Assembly (NCBI GenBank): GCA_023393235.1
Contig: JAEWMH010000020.1
Coordinates: forward strand, 1-64,000
DNA: 64,000 nt
Direction of reading: 5' to 3'
Origin: Bacillota bacterium
GTDB taxonomy: Bacteria > Bacillota > Bacilli > Paenibacillales > NBRC-103111
Shown here one piece after another: positions 18,857-26,748 of the stretch; the stretch's first letter is position 1, and the number at the start of each line of letters is the position of its first letter. Position numbers and translations under genes: made by a program. The notes under the pieces were generated by a model, which saw only the letters and a list, made by a program, of their open reading frames with translations, had not been told where the DNA came from and searched no databases.

Positions 18857-18957
18857 CTGTACCACGCACATCTGCACACCACGCCTCCAATAACTGTACC
18901 ACGCACATCTGCACACCACGCACCCGGTAACTGGATCACACAACTGTACACCACTCC
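18857..18957. repeat. short tandem repeat, two identical 28-bp copies plus a decayed third
   Basis: An identical 28-base unit beginning CTGTACCACGCACATCTGC occurs at 18857-18884 and 18894-18921 (period 37). A degenerate copy follows from 18931. It lies in the non-coding stretch before the sortase gene; no function is evident. The rest of 18798-19050 is C-rich and without a recognisable gene. Confidence 0.75.
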
Positions 18958-19071
18958 CTCCTCTAGCCCCTTCCCCCAGCGCCCGTGCAACTTTTCCCCG
19001 CCTGGAGATGTAACCGGCGGGAGAAACCGTTATAGTGGAGATAGGAGCCTGACGGAGAGGAGAAAAACCAC

Positions 19072-19791
19072 ATGGCAAAAAAATTATCCTATGTTCTCAT
19101 ATTCGCCGGCCTGCTGGTGATGCTGTTCCCCTATGCGCGGGAGTGGTACTATGACTGGCGGCAGGACCGGCTGCTCAGCGAGATGGAGCGGCAGCTGTAC
19201 CAAGCGGAGGACCCCGCGGCGGAAGCGGCCCGGGAGGCAGCCTACCGGGAGCTGTCCCAGCTGATGCAGCGGGAGGCGCAGGCGCTGCCTGGCGAAGAGC
19301 CAGCCGCCGAGGCGGGGCTTCCAGCGGATGCCGCCTCCTCTACCGCCTCCACCGAAGCGGAGGCACCCACAGCCGCACCCAAACCGACCCCTACGCCCAA
19401 ACCGGCCATTGCCATTTTGACCATTGAGAAGATCAATCTGAAGCTGCCCGTGCTGGAAGGGGCCACGGAGGAAAACATGAAGCTGGCCGCAGGCCATATG
19501 GTAGAGACCGCCCCCCTGGGCCAAACAGGTAACGCCGCCATTGCCGCCCACAGGGCGCTGACCAAGGGCCGCTTGTTCAACCGGCTGGATGAGCTGGGAG
19601 AGGGTGATCAGATTGTCGTGGATCAAAAAGGGGAGCGCACCGTATATACCGTGTTCAAAACCTTCCTGGTAGAGCCGACGGATGTGTCGGTCTTGCGGGG
19701 GACCAAAACGGATAAGGTGCTGACGCTCATCACCTGCGATCCTGTGGTCAACGCCACCCACCGGCTGATTGTCCAGGCCAGAGCGAATTGA
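19072..19791 (+). CDS. sortase, probably class D
   Basis: A 239-residue membrane transpeptidase that cuts LPxTG signals and joins the protein to the cell wall. The N-terminal helix (about residues 5-22) anchors it. An Ala/Glu/Pro-Thr-rich linker leads to the sortase barrel with catalytic His160 (AAHRA), Cys222 (TLITCDP) and Arg231 (THRLIV), all present. The start follows GGAGAGGAG. It sits between two LPxTG genes (LPVTG and LPKTG), the expected substrates. Class D is suggested by the TLITC motif and genome context in Bacillales, but class assignment needs comparison. Confidence 0.88.
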   Translation: MAKKLSYVLIFAGLLVMLFPYAREWYYDWRQDRLLSEMERQLYQAEDPAAEAAREAAYRELSQLMQREAQALPGEEPAAEAGLPADAASSTASTEAEAPTAAPKPTPTPKPAIAILTIEKINLKLPVLEGATEENMKLAAGHMVETAPLGQTGNAAIAAHRALTKGRLFNRLDELGEGDQIVVDQKGERTVYTVFKTFLVEPTDVSVLRGTKTDKVLTLITCDPVVNATHRLIVQARAN

Positions 19792-19827
19792 TGCGTTTAT
19801 AGGGCGGATCTACATTAGGATGATTCT

Positions 19828-19862
19828 CTGTTCAGAATCTGTTCAGATAAGGGAGCTATGAT
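19828..19862 (+). promoter_or_regulatory. direct-repeat regulator site and -10 before the second surface protein
   Basis: CTGTTCAGAAT (19828-19838) and CTGTTCAGATA (19839-19849) are contiguous direct repeats of 11 bases, the geometry used by OmpR/PhoB-type regulators. TATGAT (19857-19862) lies 7 bases further on and no good -35 is present. An activator-dependent promoter is the simplest reading. Confidence 0.45.
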
Positions 19863-19914
19863 GGATAAATAATGCTTGTCCATTATACTTCTTCTTTGAA
19901 TGGAGGTCCTTACA

Positions 19915-22900
19915 GTGAGAAAGTCCCGCTTTGCAAGTCATTTCCGCACCAGATTGTGGAAGAAACGGATCGGCATGTTCATGACAGCCGTTCTTTTAAG
20001 CGCCCAGGTGCTTTACGGCATGACGGCTTATGTAGCCCAAGCGGCTGCGGAAATAAGCAATCAAATGAATATTTTGACCACGGCCACCATGGCGGTCTAC
20101 AATGACGATCAATATACCGAGCCGGTTACCGGAACGGTGTACAAGCAGCAGTCCAAGGTTATTCTGAACTATAATTGGGAGCTTCCCGATGACCATGGAT
20201 ACAAGTCCGGGGATACCTTCACGTTTGACCTGCCGGATGCCTTCAAGCTCTACAATGATGTGACCGGCCAATTGAAAATGCCGAATGTGGACGGCAATGT
20301 GGGCACCTTTACCGCGTATCAGAGCAATCATAAGGTTGTCATGACCTTCAATGATTACATCGAGCAAAATTACGGGGTGCACGGCATGCTGGCCTTTAAG
20401 ACGGAATTTAAGGAATATGCCGTGACCGAACAGGCTGTTCAGGAGATCAAGCTCCCGATTAACGGCGTTATGGAGACGGTGAGTCTTGTTTTCCAGCCTA
20501 AGGGAGGGGCATTGATCGCCAAGAAGGGCGAGGTGCTGGGGTACAACGCCAAGGACATCAGCTGGACCGTGGATGTGAATACCTCCATGTCCGCTATTGC
20601 CGGAGCAGCGGTTGCGGACCTGATCCCTGCTGGACTGGGAGCACCTCAGGACGTAAAGGTCAACAAGCTGAATGTCACCATGGGCGGAACAGCCGGCACT
20701 CTGGGGGAGACCGTAACCGAGGGAGTGTATTATTCCTATAGCTACGATACAGTGTTGAGAACGGCCAATATCGCATTTTTGAATCCCATTGACACGGCTT
20801 ACCGGATTACTTTTACAACGCCGATAACGGATTTCACCAAAACCTCCTTTGAAAATAAGGCAACCCTGACAGGCACAGGCCCGTCCTTGCCCAAAAGCGC
20901 CACAGCTACCGTGAAGCCTGCCCGGGGAGCGCAGCTGGACAAGTCTGCCGGAACTTACAACCAGGGCGATCAGAGTGTGGAATGGACCGTGAAGGTCAAC
21001 TATGATGAACGAACCTCAGCGGGAACAAAGGTGGAGGATTGGTTCAGCGCCAACCAGACGCTGGATGTGTCCACGGTTAAGGTGTACCCGGTAACCTTCC
21101 CCAATGCCAACGGCAGCGGACCTAAGCAGGGGACCGCGTTGACCGCAGGAACGGATTATACGGTAACGGGCCCTTTGAGCGACCCCGCTCGTCCTGGACA
21201 AGCCGGGTTTAGGGTAACCTTCAACAACTCTATCGACAAAGCATATAACATCGTCTACAAGACCAAAGCAAGCGGCCGGGTGTATGCGGACAGCGACACG
21301 GACAGCAGCCAAACGGTTACCAATACGGTGTATTTTAACGGAACCGAAAAAACAGCTTCCAAAAAGCTGGATTCCAGCATTTTGACCAAAAGCATCACCA
21401 CAAGGGACTATAACACCAAAACCGTCGGCTGGAAAATTACTGTAAACAATGACAAAAAGCCGGACGGCAGCTACTACACCATGCAAAACGCTGTGGTGAC
21501 GGATACCTTCTCCCTGCAGGGCCTGTCCTTTGACGAAGGCAGCCTTGTGGTTAAAGGCAATAATAATAAGACTCTGGTCGAAGGAACGGACTTTACTTTG
21601 GCTTCTAAGGACGGCGACTACGCCAACGGATTTGTGCTTGTGTTTACGGTAGACCTGACAGGTCCGTGCACCATCACCTACAACACAGGCTTCGATCTGG
21701 CCAATCAAACCGCCGGGGGCAAAATATTCCCGAACGCCGCCCATGTAGTATGGACGGAGAACAGCACTCCGCATGAGCAGGCGGTGTCCCAGCCCTTCGA
21801 CCCCAATGCGCACACCAAAAACAACGGCTTCAAAAACGGCAGATATGACGCTGTGAAGAAGGAGCTGAACTGGGAGGTTGGCTTCAACTACAACCTGTGG
21901 ACGCTCCAGAATGCGGTGGTCCGGGATGTAATCGAAGCACCCCAGAAGCTTATTGATCAATCGGTTAAGGTTTACGCCATGACCATAGCGCCGGATGGCA
22001 ATACAACCAAAGGTGCTGAGATCACCAGCGGGTTCGCCGTTACCTTACCTGATGCCGCCAACGGAAATACGCTGACAGTGGCATTTGACCAACCGATTAC
22101 CAAGGGCTATTACCTGGTTTACAAAACAAGCCTGGAGAATGTATTGGTGGATACCAATGCGTCGGATACCGCCAACCTGTATGACGGGGCGGTGCCCAAG
22201 TCGGAAAACCTGACGGCATCGGTAAACATTCCCTATACCAATGAATATGTCACCAAGTCGGGAGCCCAAAGCGGGGACCGGATCAATTGGACCATCCATA
22301 TTAACCGCAACCAGTCCACCATCGAAAATGCCGTTATTACGGATACGGGATCAGCCAACCAGATGTTTGTGCAGGATTCCTTTAAGGTATACAACACGGT
22401 GGTCAGCCAGGATGCTTCCGATCCCACAAAGGTCAATGTGACCAAAGCGACCACCGTTCTGCAAAAGGGGACAGACTACACCCTGGATTACAGCCAGGAC
22501 AAGGATGGCAAGCCTGTATTTGTGCTAACCTTCCTGAATACCATTACTGTACCGTATATTCTGGAATACCAGAGTCTGGTCATTGCCAACAACAATGAAA
22601 CAGTGTCGAATACCGCCCTGTTGTCCGGCACCAATGTGACCAGCACCAAAACCAGCAACACCACCAATGTCCAGGTTAAATTTTCCTCCGGGGAAGGAAC
22701 CGGAAGCGGAGGCATCACGAATGCCAAGCTTACTGTTGTGAAAAAGGATGCAGCGGATTCCAATGTGCGGCTTGCCGGAGCGGAATTTGATCTGTACCGC
22801 AAATCCGGTTCAGGTGAAATTTATGTGGCCAGCGGGAAGACGGATGCTCAAGGCGAAATTGAATTTACCCGTTTGTACGGTGGAAGCTATGTGCTGAAGG

Positions 22901-23784
22901 AGGTTAAGGCGCCGGCAGGCTACCGTTTGGACACGACGGCCCGCACTATCACCATCAATGCCGCCGCGGCTACCACGGTGCTGACCAATGAGAAGCTTCC
23001 GTCTGCGACGCCGACGCCGACAGCAACACCGACGGCAACGCCGTCGACCACACCGTCGACTACGCCGTCGACTACACCGTCAATCACACCGTCGACTACG
23101 CCGTCGACTACGCCGTCGACCACACCGTCGACTACGCCGTCGACCACACCGTCGACCACACCGTCGACTACGCCGTCAGCAACACCTGACGATAACTCAG
23201 GCGGGTCAGGGGAGGAACCAAGCACCCCGACTCCCAGTCCCACTGTCAGCCCCAGCGCCAGCCCGACACCTGCCGTGACGGCCAGTCCGACGCCGCAAGC
23301 CACAACAGAGGCTTCGGCCAGCCCGTCTCCCAGTGTCACGCCGGAGCCGGGAACACCGGAACCAACGCTGACGCCGTCTCCTACTCCGACACCCTTGACC
23401 GAAATTACGGATCAGGACACGCCTAAGGGAGGCTCCGTACCGGTACCGGAGGGTGGAAAGGTGGATATTGCCAAACCCCCGGGGCATGGCACATTGAGCC
23501 TGGACGATACTGGCAACTGGCTGTATACGCCTGACCCTGGATATACCGGGAAGGATTCCTTTACAGTAAACATCGTAGACAAGGATGGCAACGGGGAAGA
23601 CCTGCTTATCGAAATCGATGTGGAGGAGGTCCCCCTGGGAGGTTTGACCGATAATTCCTTGCCTGCGCCGGAGGTAGCCACCTTACCCAAAACCGGCGAG
23701 GAGCGAAGATTGCTTTGGCAATTGGCGGGAATCGGCCTGCTGGTTGCAGGGGTTTCCCTGCGGAAATTCCGATTGAAGCGGTAA
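19915..23784 (+). CDS. LPxTG-anchored adhesin-like protein with SpaA-type domain
   Basis: About 1289 residues. A signal peptide ends near AQAAAE. A long series of collagen-binding/adhesion-type beta modules (about 50-935) repeats VxDTF/AVVTD-like segments. A SpaA/Cna-B prealbumin-like module lies at about 939-1027 (KLTVVKKDA through LKEVKAPAGY) with Lys and Glu suited to an internal isopeptide bond. A PSTTP repeat stalk follows at about 1043-1088, then a cadherin-like Big module. LPKTG at 1257-1261 precedes a hydrophobic helix and basic tail. GTG 19915 is chosen, with TGGAGG eight bases upstream. The substrate of the adjacent sortase is inferred; the binding partner is unknown. Confidence 0.85.
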   Translation: MRKSRFASHFRTRLWKKRIGMFMTAVLLSAQVLYGMTAYVAQAAAEISNQMNILTTATMAVYNDDQYTEPVTGTVYKQQSKVILNYNWELPDDHGYKSGDTFTFDLPDAFKLYNDVTGQLKMPNVDGNVGTFTAYQSNHKVVMTFNDYIEQNYGVHGMLAFKTEFKEYAVTEQAVQEIKLPINGVMETVSLVFQPKGGALIAKKGEVLGYNAKDISWTVDVNTSMSAIAGAAVADLIPAGLGAPQDVKVNKLNVTMGGTAGTLGETVTEGVYYSYSYDTVLRTANIAFLNPIDTAYRITFTTPITDFTKTSFENKATLTGTGPSLPKSATATVKPARGAQLDKSAGTYNQGDQSVEWTVKVNYDERTSAGTKVEDWFSANQTLDVSTVKVYPVTFPNANGSGPKQGTALTAGTDYTVTGPLSDPARPGQAGFRVTFNNSIDKAYNIVYKTKASGRVYADSDTDSSQTVTNTVYFNGTEKTASKKLDSSILTKSITTRDYNTKTVGWKITVNNDKKPDGSYYTMQNAVVTDTFSLQGLSFDEGSLVVKGNNNKTLVEGTDFTLASKDGDYANGFVLVFTVDLTGPCTITYNTGFDLANQTAGGKIFPNAAHVVWTENSTPHEQAVSQPFDPNAHTKNNGFKNGRYDAVKKELNWEVGFNYNLWTLQNAVVRDVIEAPQKLIDQSVKVYAMTIAPDGNTTKGAEITSGFAVTLPDAANGNTLTVAFDQPITKGYYLVYKTSLENVLVDTNASDTANLYDGAVPKSENLTASVNIPYTNEYVTKSGAQSGDRINWTIHINRNQSTIENAVITDTGSANQMFVQDSFKVYNTVVSQDASDPTKVNVTKATTVLQKGTDYTLDYSQDKDGKPVFVLTFLNTITVPYILEYQSLVIANNNETVSNTALLSGTNVTSTKTSNTTNVQVKFSSGEGTGSGGITNAKLTVVKKDAADSNVRLAGAEFDLYRKSGSGEIYVASGKTDAQGEIEFTRLYGGSYVLKEVKAPAGYRLDTTARTITINAAAATTVLTNEKLPSATPTPTATPTATPSTTPSTTPSTTPSITPSTTPSTTPSTTPSTTPSTTPSTTPSTTPSATPDDNSGGSGEEPSTPTPSPTVSPSASPTPAVTASPTPQATTEASASPSPSVTPEPGTPEPTLTPSPTPTPLTEITDQDTPKGGSVPVPEGGKVDIAKPPGHGTLSLDDTGNWLYTPDPGYTGKDSFTVNIVDKDGNGEDLLIEIDVEEVPLGGLTDNSLPAPEVATLPKTGEERRLLWQLAGIGLLVAGVSLRKFRLKR
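23038..23178 (+). repeat. coding minisatellite for the PSTTP stalk
   Basis: A 12-base unit close to CCGTCGACTACG is repeated about eleven times inside the surface protein gene and encodes Pro-Ser-Thr-Thr. Units alternate between ACTACG and ACCACA forms. Copy number could vary by slippage or recombination, which would alter stalk length. Confidence 0.8.
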
Positions 23785-23803
23785 TGCAAATGCAAGCGAA
23801 AGA

Positions 23804-23837
23804 AAGCTGCCGGACAGAGATTCCGGCAGCTTTTTTT
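23804..23837 (+). terminator. terminator after the second surface protein
   Basis: AAGCTGCCGGA pairs with TTCCGGCAGCTT and is followed by seven T. It isolates the surface locus from the riboswitch-controlled gene downstream. Confidence 0.85.
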
Positions 23838-23906
23838 GTCCTTCAAAAAAATGTCTTTCCTGTGAAGGACAGGCTATAGGTACTAGCATATTTTTCTACA
23901 ACTCTA

Positions 23907-23935
23907 TTGAAAAAATGTCGAATTTCTGATAGATT
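23907..23935 (+). promoter_or_regulatory. sigma-A promoter for the riboswitch-controlled transcript
   Basis: TTGAAA and TAGATT are separated by 17 bases. Transcription would begin just before the first c-di-GMP aptamer, giving a leader of about 240 bases. Confidence 0.6.
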
Positions 23936-23950
23936 AAAACCAAAGGCAAT

Positions 23951-24037
23951 ACACGATAAACGGCAAACCTGCCGAAAGGCAGGGACGCAAAGCTAAAGGG
24001 TCTTCCCTTCCCAAGAAGGATGGCAGCCAGCTACCGA
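23951..24037 (+). promoter_or_regulatory. c-di-GMP-I riboswitch (GEMM), first of a tandem pair
   Basis: Conserved GEMM landmarks are present in order: CGGCAAACC, a CCTGCC-GAAA-GGCAGG stem with its tetraloop, GGGACGCAAAGC, then GAAGGATGGCAGCC and CTACCGA. It binds the second messenger cyclic di-GMP. Right after it comes a small hairpin with T-run (24025-24054), whose left arm AGCCAG lies inside the aptamer's conserved 3' part. Ligand binding should therefore disfavour termination (inferred ON behaviour). Confidence 0.9.
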
Positions 24038-24054
24038 ATGCAATTGGCTTTTTT
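24025..24054 (+). terminator. intrinsic terminator of the first riboswitch (expression platform)
   Basis: AGCCAG pairs with TTGGCT (one G-U pair), followed by six T. The stem is short and competes with the aptamer fold, as expected for a switchable terminator. Confidence 0.5.
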
Positions 24055-24079
24055 CATTTTTTAAAGCATCACCCAAGCC

Positions 24080-24168
24080 TACACCGATAACGGCAAACCT
24101 GTTGAAAAGCAGGGACGCAAAGCTAAAGGGCCTTCCCTTCGTCAGAAGAATGGCAGCCAGCTCCCGAA
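24080..24168 (+). promoter_or_regulatory. c-di-GMP-I riboswitch (GEMM), second of a tandem pair
   Basis: It has the same landmark order as the first copy: CGGCAAACC, CCTGTT-GAAA-AGCAGG, GGGACGCAAAGC, GAAGAATGGCAGCC, CTCCCGA. The 3' end runs into the ribosome site. CTCC (24161-24164) can pair with GGAG (24169-24172) of the Shine-Dalgarno, and six T follow. Control may therefore act on translation start, termination or both. Confidence 0.9.
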
Positions 24169-24181
24169 GGAGGTTTTTTGT

Positions 24182-24961
24182 ATGCGGAAGTTCATCACGT
24201 CTATTGTCGCAGCAAGTATGCTTTTCGCATATGCATCCGCCGCATCTGCCGCATCCTGGTTGAATGACAGCAAGCTCTCAGCCGGATCCATCGGCGTCCA
24301 ATACCAAGCGGATTCCGGTGCCCGGGTTAAAGTCATGGTTACCAAGGACGGGACAAGCTACACCTACGACCTGAAGAATAACGGAACCGAAGAAAGCTTC
24401 CCGCTCCAGCTGGGCAATGGAACCTACAAGATTGCCGTACTGGAGAACACCACAGGCAACAAGTATAAGAGTGTATACTCGGCAACCAAGGATGTTGTGC
24501 TGGCCGATGCCAATGTCGTTTACCTGAATTCGACCCAAAATGTAAACTGGGCTGCGGCTACCGATGTTGTAGCAAAGGCGAAGGAATTGACTGCAGGCTT
24601 GAACAGCGATGAAGCCAAGGTCAAGGCTATCTACGAATATATTATCGGCCATGTGACTTATGATTATGAGCTGGCTGCCAACGTTGCTTCCGGTTATATT
24701 CCCAATCTGAGCCAAGTATTGGTGGGCGGGACAGGCATCTGCTATGACTATTCCTCCCTCTTCGCCGCCATGACCCGCAGCGTCGGCGTTCCCACCAAGC
24801 TGATGATGGGCACATCGGAATATGTCAGCGTATATCATGCCTGGAACGAAGTGCTTCTGAACGGAACTTGGGTAACGGTGGATACCACTGTAGACGCAGG
24901 GAGCGGAAGCAGCACTATCGCCAAGGACAGCAGCAAGTATGTTGCCGCTAAGAGCTATTAA
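24182..24961 (+). CDS. secreted transglutaminase-like protein under c-di-GMP control
   Basis: A 259-residue protein with a clear signal peptide (cleavage near ASAASAAS). The C-terminal half is a transglutaminase-like fold with catalytic Cys187 (GTGICYDYS), His219 (YHAWNEV) and Asp234 (VDTTVD). The N-terminal part (about 30-130) is a beta-rich domain. The fold can cross-link, deamidate or cut proteins at the cell surface; which applies is unknown. AAGGAGG lies 8 bases before the start. The two c-di-GMP riboswitches in its leader tie it to the motility/biofilm decision, so a surface-matrix role is plausible (inference). Confidence 0.85.
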   Translation: MRKFITSIVAASMLFAYASAASAASWLNDSKLSAGSIGVQYQADSGARVKVMVTKDGTSYTYDLKNNGTEESFPLQLGNGTYKIAVLENTTGNKYKSVYSATKDVVLADANVVYLNSTQNVNWAAATDVVAKAKELTAGLNSDEAKVKAIYEYIIGHVTYDYELAANVASGYIPNLSQVLVGGTGICYDYSSLFAAMTRSVGVPTKLMMGTSEYVSVYHAWNEVLLNGTWVTVDTTVDAGSGSSTIAKDSSKYVAAKSY

Positions 24962-24970
24962 TAAACAGCA

Positions 24971-25005
24971 AAGGCCGGAGGAGCGAATCCCCCGGCTTTT
25001 TTTAT
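24971..25005 (+). terminator. terminator after the transglutaminase-like gene
   Basis: GCCGGAGG pairs with CCCCCGGC (one A-C mismatch), flanked by A and a run of seven T. Confidence 0.75.
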
Positions 25006-26048
25006 TTCTTTTTGCGGCCTGCGGCCCGTTCCTCCCGCTCCCATTTTTTGAGGTGGGAATAAGGGTCGAAGGACCATTCGGTCAAGCCGTTATCCCGGTA
25101 CAGGCCAAAATGAAGATGCGGCGGGAATTTGCCGGAGGTGCCGGGTTTGCCGTAGCCGGAGCTTCCCACCCAGCCGATCACCTGAGCAGGCTTGACCACA
25201 TCACCCGCTTTGATTTCTTTGTTGAACCCCGACAAGTGGGCGTAATAATGATAGACATTATTCAAATCCCGGATACCCACTCTCCAGCCGCCGAAGGGAT
25301 TCCAGCCCATCACCTCGATGATCCCGTAGCAGGTGCTGCGGACCGGTACTCCATGATGAGCAAAAAGATCGGTTCCCTCATGGATCCGGTCACCTCCCCA
25401 CCCGCGGCTGGCCCCCCAGGTATCCCGGTATGAATAGTCCGCGCCCAGCGGGAGAGGAAATGCGTGGGTAAACAAATCCAATGTGCCGAAGGCGGCATAA
25501 ATTTTGGAGAACTGGAGAATCCGCTCTACCGCCCGGTTATTCTGGTAATATTCCCATAACCCGATCCGGAAATTTTCCTCATCCGTCCCCAATTTAGTGA
25601 TTTGTCGTGCATAAGCGGCCAGCCTATCCAGATCACTGTTCCGGTCCGCCCGCCCATCCCCGTTACCGTCCAGACCTTTGCCCCCGAATGCCGCAATGCC
25701 TTGCGGACTGGTATCCGTCCGGTCCGGATTGGCCAGCCCCGCCCAGTCCTCCGGCGAGAAATAAACGGCCACCAGCCCGTCGCCCGGGGTACGCTTCTTC
25801 ACAACGTTTATGGTGCGCTCATATTGATCAGCTGCAGCCAAATCAAACCACCTGATGCCTGTAATGGTGCTGGCTTCCTCGAACAGGGCTTTGCGCTCTC
25901 CATAGGCCTGATCAGCCGCCGCAGCGGCCTGGGGAGCCAAAACCTCCGTATCTGCCCCTGCCGGTTCCGCTGCTGCAAGCCCTGCCCCGGCCAGCCAGAT
26001 GAAGGTAGCTGCTGCCGCGAGACCGCCGTATCGGTGCCGCCGTCCCAT
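25002..26048 (-). CDS. secreted M23 family metallopeptidase
   Basis: A 348-residue protein. The N-terminal signal peptide (cleavage near GLAAAEPAG) is followed by a non-conserved helical region. The C-terminal LytM/M23 domain carries the zinc motif HEGTD (RIHEGTDLFAHHG) and HLHFG. M23 enzymes cut peptidoglycan cross-links. The ATG at 26048 has GGGAGG eight bases upstream and gives a normal signal peptide; the longer frame adds 24 residues without one. It is convergent with the transglutaminase-like gene. Confidence 0.88.
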   Translation of the reverse strand: MGRRHRYGGLAAAATFIWLAGAGLAAAEPAGADTEVLAPQAAAAADQAYGERKALFEEASTITGIRWFDLAAADQYERTINVVKKRTPGDGLVAVYFSPEDWAGLANPDRTDTSPQGIAAFGGKGLDGNGDGRADRNSDLDRLAAYARQITKLGTDEENFRIGLWEYYQNNRAVERILQFSKIYAAFGTLDLFTHAFPLPLGADYSYRDTWGASRGWGGDRIHEGTDLFAHHGVPVRSTCYGIIEVMGWNPFGGWRVGIRDLNNVYHYYAHLSGFNKEIKAGDVVKPAQVIGWVGSSGYGKPGTSGKFPPHLHFGLYRDNGLTEWSFDPYSHLKKWEREERAAGRKKK

Positions 26049-26105
26049 ATGATCGTCCTCCCGCTCCTGGTTTAAGCCAATTCGGCATGTACTCCATGTG
26101 TGATG

Positions 26106-26114
26106 TGCTATACT
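26106..26114 (+). promoter_or_regulatory. extended -10 promoter before larC2
   Basis: TGC-TATACT forms a TGn extended -10 element about 49 bases before the gene. No good -35 is present, which such promoters can tolerate. Confidence 0.4.
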
Positions 26115-26162
26115 TAGCATGTTTAAGGGAGTCGAATTTTATCCTGATGGGAGGCGCCGGCC

Positions 26163-26645
26163 TTGGAGCATTCGCACAGACAAGAGCACACCGACGGGGG
26201 AATGGTGGTCATTCAGGCCAATCTGGATGACATGAATCCGGAATTTACATCTTACATAACGGATCTTCTGCTGGCTGCGGGAGCCAACGATGTGTACTGG
26301 ATTCCGATTATTATGAAAAAGGGCAGGCCTGGCATTATGCTGAATGTCCTGGTGGGCGAAGAGGGCATCGCCGCTATGGAGCAGGTGATTTTTGCAGAAA
26401 CCACCACGCTGGGGCTGCGGTACATCCGGGCGGAATGCCACCGTCTTGGCCGGGAGTTTATCCGGGTGGAGACCCGTTTCGGCCCCATGACGGTGAAGGT
26501 GGGGTACCACCAGGGCAAGGCCGTGCAGTTCGCCCCTGAGTTCCGGGAATGTGAGGAGGCCGCACAGCGCCACAAGGTGCCCTTGAAGGAAGTGTACGAA
26601 GAGGTGAGAAGCAGCTACCGGAACATGGCGGGACCGCTGGTCTGA
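26163..26645 (+). CDS. larC2: LarC C-terminal part (LarC2), nickel insertion for the NPN cofactor
   Basis: A 160-residue protein matching the C-terminal half of LarC/DUF111: QANLDDMNPE, MKKGRPG and TTLGLR are the recognisable blocks. LarC loads nickel into the pincer nucleotide used by lactate racemase LarA and related enzymes. In most genomes the two halves are one protein, or larC1-larC2 joined by frameshifting. Here the N-terminal half is a separate gene on the opposite strand, so no frameshift fusion is possible. The TTG start follows GGGAGG; its own promoter is likely. Confidence 0.82.
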   Translation: MEHSHRQEHTDGGMVVIQANLDDMNPEFTSYITDLLLAAGANDVYWIPIIMKKGRPGIMLNVLVGEEGIAAMEQVIFAETTTLGLRYIRAECHRLGREFIRVETRFGPMTVKVGYHQGKAVQFAPEFRECEEAAQRHKVPLKEVYEEVRSSYRNMAGPLV

Positions 26646-26659
26646 CGGATTCCATAAAA

Positions 26660-26720
26660 AAAGTGAATGTATGCCCGCGGCCGGCCGTCATAACGGCGCC
26701 TTCGGAGATACATTCACTTT
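26660..26720. terminator. bidirectional terminator between larC2 and larC1
   Basis: AAAGTGAATGTAT (26660-26672) pairs perfectly with ATACATTCACTTT (26708-26720), with A-run and T-run on the two sides. The inner GC-rich part can pair further. It serves both convergent larC genes. Confidence 0.8.
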
Positions 26721-26748
26721 ATTTGTATTTGTGCTGGCTGACGAATGC

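Noticed and set aside
23038..23178. Short repeats resembling CRISPR or a satellite
   Set aside because: They are in frame, code for PSTTP and lie inside the stalk of the surface protein.
24939..25433. 164-residue plus-strand ORF
   Set aside because: Antisense to the M23 peptidase gene and crosses the upstream terminator.
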